This document shows positions 1 to 4,974 of a stretch of DNA of 6,827 nucleotides, piece after piece (positions within the stretch are counted from its first letter, which is position 1; every line of letters begins with the position of its first letter). The position numbers were made by a program, and so were the translations under genes. The DNA comes from Cyclobacteriaceae bacterium. Lineage in GTDB: Bacteria > Bacteroidota > Bacteroidia > Cytophagales > Cyclobacteriaceae. Under the pieces are notes generated by a model. That model was not told the origin of the DNA, did no database searches, and saw only the letters and a list, made by a program, of their open reading frames with translations. Location: positions 1 to 6,827 of the forward strand of contig JAIENH010000241.1 in the NCBI GenBank assembly GCA_019751475.1, given 5' to 3'.

Positions 1-531
1 CGGATTGAGTTTGAACATGCTTAGCGCGATAGGCTTCACCATCTTTAAGTCACTCTTCACGCTATCAGAAACGCCTGGGTATTGTATCTTCACCGCATAG
101 GTTTTGCCTTTCAGCGTAGCGCGATGGACTTGCCCCATCGAAGCAGCATTGCTGGCTTGGTGCGAAAATGCATCAAAAATCTGTGTAGGCGATTTTTCAA
201 AATACTTTTGAAATGTCTTTACCACTAGCGGATAGGACAATGGTGGAGCGCTGTACTGGGCCATGGTAAACTGCTGCTGGTAGGCTTTAGGCAAAAGATT
301 TTTATCCATACTGAGCATCTGGGCTACTTTCAGGGCACTGCCCTTTAGTTCACTCAGTGAATTGTAGATGTCGGAAGCATTGTCTTCGTGAAGCTGGTCT
401 TTGGTAGTAGTGGGGTCTACCAATTTTTTGCCGTAGTGCTTCAGGTAGTTGCGCCCAATACGGGCGCCCGTAGTAATGAAGTGTGTCGCGCGTTGAACTT
501 TAGTAGTAGGAATGGATTGTTGTTCTTTCAC
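1..531 (-). CDS. ABC1/UbiB (AarF)-type atypical kinase, N-terminal part, cut by the window edge
   Basis: I translated this strand by hand: an open frame of 177 codons runs from a GTG at 529-531 to the window edge, starting MKEQQSIPTTKV. It carries the marks of the ABC1/ADCK/UbiB family. The N-terminal extension motif ELKGSALKVAQMLSMD lies at residues 61-76, corresponding to the family's KxGQ element but reading KVAQ here. The alanine-rich nucleotide loop NAASMGQVHRA is at 128-138, and the lysine of YAVKIQYPG (K148) matches the VAIK lysine. The catalytic HRD-like and DFG-like parts lie beyond the window. UbiB family members are ATPases or kinases that assist isoprenoid-quinone and other lipid metabolism; the substrate here is unknown. 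The start is chosen because no ATG or GTG lies between it and the in-frame stop at 562-564; no Shine-Dalgarno is evident. A TetR-type regulator sits just upstream on the same strand. Family is confident, exact role open. Confidence 0.9.
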   Translation of the reverse strand, partial: MKEQQSIPTTKVQRATHFITTGARIGRNYLKHYGKKLVDPTTTKDQLHEDNASDIYNSLSELKGSALKVAQMLSMDKNLLPKAYQQQFTMAQYSAPPLSYPLVVKTFQKYFEKSPTQIFDAFSHQASNAASMGQVHRATLKGKTYAVKIQYPGVSDSVKSDLKMVKPIALSMFKLNP

Positions 532-572
532 GAATGGTTTTTGAAGAATTGAGAAGGTATATTAAAAAGTAT

Positions 573-610
573 TGAGGCGTCAGACACCTTCGAGGTGTCA
601 AGACGCCTTA
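573..610. terminator. Strong interrupted hairpin between tetR and the ABC1 kinase gene
   Basis: Positions 573-581 pair with 602-610 (nine pairs including one G-T), and 583-589 pair perfectly with 593-599 around a TCG loop; the two stems are separated by one A on one side and AA on the other. The structure begins seven bases past the regulator's stop codon. On the minus strand a run of five T (564-568) follows four bases after the stem, and the plus-strand side (611-627) is also T-rich, so it looks like an intrinsic terminator or attenuator for the regulator transcript. If it terminates fully, the kinase gene must have its own promoter within about 40 bases. An RNA-level regulatory role is possible. 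Confidence 0.6.
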
Positions 611-616
611 TTTGTT

Positions 617-1288
617 TTAGTTTTTAGAGTTCTGATAAAGAAATTTCCCGAAGTCGAGGGCATTGTCAAGCACGCCCTTGCCGATCAGATCAAACGCGAG
701 GTTCACGGATTTCTCAATGGCCATGTCAGTCTTTTCGAAGCCCGCACTTTCATCACGCACCCAGAATTGCAGTACGAACATTAGGTGAATCCAAAACAAC
801 GACTTGTATTGCTTGTCCAGAAAAGGTCTCGGGGCAATTTCGCCTGTTTGTTTACCTTCAGCGAGTACCGGCTCCAGCCACTGCTCAAACTCTTGCTTAA
901 ATGCTTTCAGTTCTGGAGAAAGAAGAGGAGACTTGTGCGCATCTTTCAATCCATGAAGAGCAAAACTGCGATCTTTCTTCAATTCTTCGGCCAGTATGAA
1001 GTAGAAGGCCAGAATTTTCTCACGTGCAGTAAAACCCGCAGCATTTTCATCCGCCTGGAAGCGTTTTAACGTATGAGCGATGTAGTTGCGCCAGATTTCT
1101 TTCGCGATGGCCTGAAAAGAGCCAAACGACTCGTAAAATTCATTTTCGGCCAAACCGAGGTCTTTACAGAAAATGAAAACCGAAGCAGGGTCTTTGCCTT
1201 CGCGCAACACAAATTCGCGGTAAGCGTCCCGAAACTTGTCTTTTGATGCACTGGCCGTTTTACGGGAGGATTTTTTAGTCTTTTCCAT
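617..1288 (-). CDS. TetR/AcrR-type transcriptional regulator
   Basis: A 223-residue protein of typical TetR size. After a lysine-rich tail (residues 1-20), a short helical N-terminal domain (about 16-70) resembles the TetR helix-turn-helix: a first helix KDKFRDAYREFVLREG, then VFIFCKDLGLAENEFYESFG, where the turn and the FYxxFGS-like stretch match the usual recognition-helix pattern. The rest is a large helical domain rich in aromatic residues (for example FWIHLMFVLQFWV at 165-177), as expected for a TetR ligand-binding and dimerisation core, perhaps binding a hydrophobic ligand (inference). The HTH is divergent, so the call rests on overall architecture as much as on motif. The ABC1 kinase gene follows 85 bp downstream on the same strand, and the TPR gene is divergent 60 bp upstream, so either could be a target. 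ATG at 1286-1288 is the natural start. Autoregulation through the divergent region is plausible but not shown. Confidence 0.8.
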   Translation of the reverse strand: MEKTKKSSRKTASASKDKFRDAYREFVLREGKDPASVFIFCKDLGLAENEFYESFGSFQAIAKEIWRNYIAHTLKRFQADENAAGFTAREKILAFYFILAEELKKDRSFALHGLKDAHKSPLLSPELKAFKQEFEQWLEPVLAEGKQTGEIAPRPFLDKQYKSLFWIHLMFVLQFWVRDESAGFEKTDMAIEKSVNLAFDLIGKGVLDNALDFGKFLYQNSKN

Positions 1289-1315
1289 GCTACTTAAAAC
1301 AGAAAAAATGAAAAG

Positions 1316-1328
1316 AAGTTTCGAACTT
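1316..1328. promoter_or_regulatory. Inverted repeat in the divergent tetR/TPR promoter region (operator candidate)
   Basis: AAGTT and AACTT flank a three-base TCG centre, giving a 13-bp dyad in the only spacer (1289-1348) between the divergent regulator and TPR genes. Just beyond it, TTAA at 1328-1331 and 1337-1340 adds a second AT-rich dyad. TetR proteins often bind dyads in their own divergent promoter, so this is the natural place for an operator. The arms are short and could arise by chance. Confidence 0.25.
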
Positions 1329-1348
1329 TAACCTAATTAACAATCGCG

Positions 1349-2554
1349 ATGAGGCAACTGCTGATTCTGGGCGCCTGGCTGATAATAACCAGCACCGTAG
1401 CGCAACAAAAGCGTCCAGCTTCCTGGTATTTTGAAAAAGGTGATCAATCGCTGGAGAAAAAGGAATACCGAACAGCACAAGCTCACTTTACAGAATGCCT
1501 TCGGCTCGATCCATATTTTGCTGAAGCCTACCGGCTGCGCGCTATTGCCCTGGAACATCTGGGTGAAAAATCGAAAGCACTAACCGACTATAATATTTAT
1601 GTAGGGTTGAAACCGGAAAATCCGGAGGCACTCTTCAGTCGTGGTGTGCTGCGATTTGATGCAGGTCAATGGCTGCCAGCCCGACAGGACTTTTTGAAAC
1701 TGCTAACATTACCCCCTGGTGAAACCAATACGGTGTACTTCAGTCAAGAGAAAAACAACCAAGGGTCTTCGCAGATTTTCACAGCTTCCTCGAATAGTCG
1801 GGCGCACATCTTTAATTACCTGGGCCAAATTGAGTACAAAATCAAGCGCTACGATGTATCGATAGCATGGCTTGACTCGGCTATCAACCTGATGCCTGAC
1901 AATGCCGGCTTTCGTATCAACCGCGGGCTATCCAAGCAAGAGAAGAAAGATAATGCAGGCGCTATTGCGGATTTTGAAAAGGCCCTTGCGCAAGATCCTG
2001 ATAACAGTCTCGCTCGACATAACCTTGCAGCTTTACAAAAAGCCAGTGGCAACACCGAAGCCTCCGACAAACTGCTGGATGAAGCTATTCAGAGAAGTCC
2101 TGGTCTGCCCTACCCACTGGCCGATCGTGCCTTTCATAAATTGGAGAAGAATGATTTAGCGGGTGCATTAGCCGACTACAATGAAGTGGTGCGACTGGAG
2201 CCGGAGAATGAAGAGAACTACATTAATCGTGGATTAGTGAAAGAGAAAATGAATGACTTGCCGGGTGCGCTGAAAGATTTTTCTAAAGCTATCGATCTGA
2301 ATGATAAGAATGAGAAGGCATGGCTCTGCCACGGAAACATTTTATCCAAGCAAAATAAATGGAAAGACGCCATAGATGATTATACTGTAGCCATCACCCA
2401 CGCTCCTGATTACGGACTTGCCTATCTCAACCGGGCGCTGTCGCTTTCAAATCTTAAAAGGAATAAAGAAGCCTGCGAAGACCTGAATAAAGCTAGCAAA
2501 CTTGGTCAGGCCATTGAGCCGAAGATTCGTAGGGACATTTGTGGGGTGAATTAA
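1349..2554 (+). CDS. Exported tetratricopeptide-repeat protein
   Basis: A 401-residue protein with an N-terminal signal peptide (MRQLLILGAWLIITSTVAQ, probable cleavage after A18 or Q19), placing it in the periplasm or on the outer-membrane side. Nearly the whole mature part is made of 34-residue TPR units: about 25-58, 59-92, 93-122, 153-186, 187-220, 221-253, 254-287, 288-321, 322-355 and a final one near 356-389. Recurrent signatures include GAIADFEKALAQDPDN, GALADYNEVVRLEPEN and GALKDFSKAIDLNDKN. A non-repeat insert rich in S, T, N and Q (about 121-151) splits the array. Two cysteines close to the C-terminus (C376 and C398) could form a disulfide outside the cytoplasm (inference). TPR arrays bind partner proteins; no enzyme domain is present and the partner is unknown. 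ATG at 1349 is chosen because it gives a clean signal peptide. The gene is divergent from the TetR-type regulator and may be one of its targets. Confidence 0.9.
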   Translation: MRQLLILGAWLIITSTVAQQKRPASWYFEKGDQSLEKKEYRTAQAHFTECLRLDPYFAEAYRLRAIALEHLGEKSKALTDYNIYVGLKPENPEALFSRGVLRFDAGQWLPARQDFLKLLTLPPGETNTVYFSQEKNNQGSSQIFTASSNSRAHIFNYLGQIEYKIKRYDVSIAWLDSAINLMPDNAGFRINRGLSKQEKKDNAGAIADFEKALAQDPDNSLARHNLAALQKASGNTEASDKLLDEAIQRSPGLPYPLADRAFHKLEKNDLAGALADYNEVVRLEPENEENYINRGLVKEKMNDLPGALKDFSKAIDLNDKNEKAWLCHGNILSKQNKWKDAIDDYTVAITHAPDYGLAYLNRALSLSNLKRNKEACEDLNKASKLGQAIEPKIRRDICGVN

Positions 2555-2598
2555 ATTCCCTTTTCTCAATATTTTTTTGTTTAATTCTTTTCAACCGG

Positions 2599-2621
2599 AT
2601 TATTCTTTCGCTTGGAATAAT
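2599..2621. promoter_or_regulatory. Perfect 7-bp inverted repeat upstream of the Spy-like gene
   Basis: ATTATTC at 2599-2605 and GAATAAT at 2615-2621 are perfect reverse complements separated by nine bases, so the centres of the arms lie 16 bases apart. The element starts 45 bases after the TPR stop and ends 34 bases before the preferred start of the small exported protein. No T-run follows on the plus strand, so it does not look like an intrinsic terminator; an operator or 5'-leader hairpin is more likely. The function is inferred only from symmetry and position. Confidence 0.3.
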
Positions 2622-2655
2622 AGTCACCCGGGGGATGTCTAACTGGAAAAAGATT

Positions 2656-3012
2656 ATGAAAACTTCTTTGAATGTATTTTTTCTTTTGCTGTTTGTGGCA
2701 GGTACGACTTTCGCACAACGGCACGGTCGTCATGATCGTAAAGACAGTTACGGTTATCAATCGGGCTATCGTGGCCAAGGTTCTTTGTCAGAAAAAATTA
2801 TCCGCGTTACTCAAGTTGATAGTGCACAAGCGAAGAAAATAAGACCGGTGATTGAACGAAGTGAAAGACGTGTGCGGGCTCTCCGTGCGGATTTTCAGAA
2901 AAAGGAAAAACAAGCAATGGACTCTCTGCAACTTGCGTTGAAACCCATGCTAAAAGAGGATCAACGAAAGAGGTTGACGGAGTTCTCGGAGCGAAAGCAC
3001 AGAACGAACTAG
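2656..3012 (+). CDS. Small exported charged helical protein, Spy/CpxP-like
   Basis: With the start at 2656 the protein has 118 residues: a clear signal peptide (MKTSLNVFFLLLFVAGTTFA, cleavage before QRHG), a short glycine-, histidine- and tyrosine-rich linker (about 21-44), then a strongly charged helical region from about residue 45 to the end. The segment QVDSAQAKKIRPVIERSERR followed later by LKPMLKEDQRKRLTEF resembles the paired helices of small periplasmic Spy/CpxP-type proteins (chaperones and envelope-stress sensors), with an LTxxQ-like pattern only weakly kept. I infer a periplasmic chaperone or stress role from this likeness alone. Two in-frame starts lie further upstream: one overlapping the end of the TPR gene, which would put another hydrophobic stretch ahead of the signal peptide, and an ATG at 2635. 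The ATG at 2656 is preferred because a purine-rich GGAAAAAG precedes it and it gives a compact signal peptide. The gene lies 101 bp after the TPR gene and before a strong hairpin. Confidence 0.75.
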   Translation: MKTSLNVFFLLLFVAGTTFAQRHGRHDRKDSYGYQSGYRGQGSLSEKIIRVTQVDSAQAKKIRPVIERSERRVRALRADFQKKEKQAMDSLQLALKPMLKEDQRKRLTEFSERKHRTN

Positions 3013-3028
3013 TGTTGGTTGTTATAGT

Positions 3029-3059
3029 AAGCAAGTCCTTGAAGAAAAAGGACTTGCTT
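3029..3059. terminator. Bidirectional terminator between converging genes
   Basis: AAGCAAGTCCTT at 3029-3040 and AAGGACTTGCTT at 3048-3059 form a perfect 12-bp stem around a seven-base GAAGAAA loop. It fills the 50-bp gap between the stop codons of the plus-strand Spy-like gene (3012) and the minus-strand flavodoxin-like gene (3063), which is where a shared terminator is expected. No long T-run follows the stem on either strand, so termination may rely mainly on stem strength. Confidence 0.8.
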
Positions 3060-3062
3060 GCA

Positions 3063-3656
3063 TTACTCCAGTTTTAATCCCTCTGCCACTTCGCTCGCCC
3101 ACTTGCGGGTCATATTCACAGCCAGTGTCACGTTTGATTCTTGAATCAACGCTTCATCGTTTGGCCTCCAAAGCCAGAACGTGCGTGAATCAATCAGTTT
3201 GCATTGTCTTTGCGCAATAGCTTCCTCCAGCAATCGCTTAGCTCGACTGGTGGTACCGGCACCAAGGGTAATGGCTACTACATTTTTTCCTTCTAGTGAA
3301 GGATATTCTTTTACAAAGTCAACAGTGGCCCAGTCTGGTGCGAAGTTGTAGGTGTTGGCACAGATAACATATAGATTAAAAATTGAGTCCTTTACTTCGT
3401 GAGTAGCTGCAACCGTGGCAACGGTTGTGTTCCATCCGTTGCTGGCAAGACCAGCGGCAAACGCCTCACATACTTGCTGATCGAGATTGTAAAACGGGTC
3501 AGGATCGTAAATGATTAGAGCACGCGGGCCATTTGGCACATCGCTTGAATCGTGACGGTAGGCAGGGCCTTCACGCTCCACCCAAAGCGTCAATACTGTC
3601 CAGGCTACTGCCAATACAACTAACCCTATGATGATCCGCCTTATGAAAGTCTTCAT
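3063..3656 (-). CDS. Membrane-anchored flavodoxin-fold protein
   Basis: With ATG at 3654-3656 the protein has 197 residues. A basic MKTFIRR is followed by one hydrophobic segment (about 8-26, IIIGLVVLAVAWTVLTLW) with no convincing cleavage site, so it is probably an N-terminal anchor. The soluble part has an alternating strand-helix pattern like the flavodoxin fold: strand ALIIYDPDPFYN (46-57) then helix; strand LYVICANTYNFAPDW (95-109); strand GKNVVAITLGAGTTSRAKRL (123-142) with a following helix. The first loop, where flavodoxins bind the FMN phosphate with a T/S-rich TxTGxT pattern, instead reads DPDPFYN, so FMN binding is uncertain. By the positive-inside rule the domain would face the periplasm. 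A longer frame starting at a TTG (3677) would add seven residues; the ATG is preferred because it gives a typical basic N-terminus. It lies 87 bp downstream of the desaturase gene on the same strand. Function unknown; fold call moderate. Confidence 0.65.
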   Translation of the reverse strand: MKTFIRRIIIGLVVLAVAWTVLTLWVEREGPAYRHDSSDVPNGPRALIIYDPDPFYNLDQQVCEAFAAGLASNGWNTTVATVAATHEVKDSIFNLYVICANTYNFAPDWATVDFVKEYPSLEGKNVVAITLGAGTTSRAKRLLEEAIAQRQCKLIDSRTFWLWRPNDEALIQESNVTLAVNMTRKWASEVAEGLKLE

Positions 3657-3699
3657 ACTCGTAGAAATCGAGTGCAAAGATCAGAGGCACTGAATTAAA

Positions 3700-3721
3700 G
3701 CATTATGACAAACGTCATTGC
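3700..3721 (-). terminator. Weak hairpin after the desaturase gene (possible terminator)
   Basis: ATGAC (3705-3709) pairs with GTCAT (3714-3718) around AAAC, and GCA (3700-3702) pairs with TGC (3719-3721) across a two-base bulge. Read on the minus strand the stem is followed directly by TTTAATTC. It sits 23 bases past the desaturase stop and ahead of the flavodoxin-like gene, so it could end or attenuate the desaturase transcript. It is short and bulged, so the call is tentative. Confidence 0.3.
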
Positions 3722-3743
3722 ACTGCGTGACTTTTCACATGAA

Positions 3744-4814
3744 TCAGGCGCGGCCTAACTTCTGAAGCAGTAGCAGATGAGATGCAATGGCCTTGAGCAT
3801 GGTGGTATGCTCTTGATACGCCACGTTGTACTCCCTGCAAACTTCCTTTACGAGTTCGCTTATTTTAGGATAATGAATATGCGATACGCGTGGAAAAAGG
3901 TGGTGCTCAATTTGGAAATTCAATCCGCCCAGCAACCAATGCAAACCCTTGCTGGACGTAGCAAAGTTGGCCGTGGACAACAACTGATGAATCGCCCATT
4001 CTTGTTTGCCTTGAGTTGTCTTGTCTTTTGGAATATGGAAGTGCGTACCCTCTACTACGTGCGCCAATTGAAACACAATGCTGATGGCGAGTCCGCACAC
4101 GATGGTGACCACAAGGAAACCAACTAGCCAGGGTAACCAGCCTACTAAGAACACAGGTAACGCCATGTAAAACGTTACATAAAGAATTTTTGTACACCAG
4201 AAAATGATGTGCTCGCGTGGCACCAGTTTCTTGCGCTCCGAGTTAGCGGAGAACTTTCCGCTAAAGTACTTCTCAAAATCTTCGTAAAAGATCCATGCTA
4301 AATATGAGATACCATAAAGCACTACCCAATACACATGCTGAAACCGATGGTACCCTCTCAAGGGTTGTCCTTCGTGCAAGCGCATAAATGGCTTCACATC
4401 AATATCAGAATCCATTCCCTCAATATTGGTGTAGGTATGGTGATTGACATTGTGTTTTATTTTCCAGAAGTAAGCATTGCCGCCAAGCACATTCAAAAAG
4501 TAAGAAGAGACCTGGTTGATCCATGAATGCCTTGAAAAACTTTGATGGCCGCCTTCGTGCATGACGTTAAATCCGATTACGGCCAGGTTAAGTCCAAGAA
4601 TCACACAGAGACCAATGGCTACTGGAGCGATGGGCGTGAAGAACACCAGCCAACTGTAGAGCCCGATAGCTGAAGTTACTTGCAGTGCAGACTTGATGTA
4701 TAATTTCCGGTTGCCGGCAGGATCCAGCGCATTATCAGTGAAGTACTTGTCTACTTTTTCTTTTAAAATCTTGAAGAAAGAGTTGTTACCTGTTTCGAAA
4801 GAATATTTAAGCAT
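3744..4814 (-). CDS. Membrane fatty-acid desaturase (acyl-CoA/acyl-lipid type)
   Basis: With ATG at 4812-4814 the protein has 356 residues. It carries the three histidine boxes that bind the di-iron centre of integral-membrane desaturases: HEGGH at 86-90, HNVNHH at 121-126 and QIEHH at 301-305. Hydrophobic segments at about 43-82, 160-178 and 203-250 fit the usual two membrane hairpins, leaving all the boxes on the cytoplasmic side. The glutamine-led third box is the form seen in front-end (delta-5/delta-6-like) desaturases and many bacterial relatives, but there is no N-terminal cytochrome b5 domain, so electrons must come from a separate carrier. It introduces a double bond into an acyl chain of membrane lipids; position and substrate cannot be read from sequence. 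Thirteen extra upstream codons are open, but MLKYSFETGN is the natural start. It is preceded by a 160-bp gap, so a promoter of its own is likely. Confidence 0.93.
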   Translation of the reverse strand: MLKYSFETGNNSFFKILKEKVDKYFTDNALDPAGNRKLYIKSALQVTSAIGLYSWLVFFTPIAPVAIGLCVILGLNLAVIGFNVMHEGGHQSFSRHSWINQVSSYFLNVLGGNAYFWKIKHNVNHHTYTNIEGMDSDIDVKPFMRLHEGQPLRGYHRFQHVYWVVLYGISYLAWIFYEDFEKYFSGKFSANSERKKLVPREHIIFWCTKILYVTFYMALPVFLVGWLPWLVGFLVVTIVCGLAISIVFQLAHVVEGTHFHIPKDKTTQGKQEWAIHQLLSTANFATSSKGLHWLLGGLNFQIEHHLFPRVSHIHYPKISELVKEVCREYNVAYQEHTTMLKAIASHLLLLQKLGRA

Positions 4815-4843
4815 GATTTCAATTATCCAACAAGGTAACGAAA

Positions 4844-4882
4844 TAACCGCCAAATATTGCTTGGCTCTTACAACAACATTTG
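4844..4882 (-). promoter_or_regulatory. Possible Bacteroidota-type promoter upstream of the desaturase
   Basis: On the minus strand AATATTTG (4851-4858) resembles the -7 consensus TAnnTTTG of Bacteroidota promoters, and TTGTTG lies upstream at about 4874-4879. A start site near 4844 would leave a leader of roughly 30 bases before the ATG. The -7 match is imperfect and the spacing to the TTG element is shorter than the usual 19 or so bases, so this is only a candidate in the 160-bp spacer (4815-4974), which otherwise holds no gene I can support. Confidence 0.2.
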
Positions 4883-4974
4883 ACTTCGTAGAAAATTTAC
4901 ACGACTATTCCACGCAAGTACGACTAAAATATGCTGAATGGATGTAGTTTAAGCCATAATGGTATCGGAGAGAC

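Noticed and set aside
572..784. Plus-strand open frame of about 70 codons across the 3' end of the TetR-type gene
   Set aside because: It lies antisense to a well-supported coding region and starts inside the hairpin; its product has no recognisable domain.
2539..2655. Longer N-terminus for the Spy-like protein, overlapping the TPR gene's end
   Set aside because: It would place a second hydrophobic stretch ahead of a complete signal peptide; the ATG at 2656 has a better upstream purine tract and gives a typical exported protein.
3705..3718. ATGAC/GTCAT dyad as a transcription-factor operator for the flavodoxin-like gene
   Set aside because: Five-base arms are weak, and the position just after the desaturase stop with T-rich sequence downstream fits a minor terminator at least as well; kept only as a low-confidence terminator.
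3777..4127. Plus-strand open frame of 116 codons opposite the desaturase
   Set aside because: The minus strand encodes a desaturase with all histidine boxes in place; this frame is a shadow with no domain or start signal.
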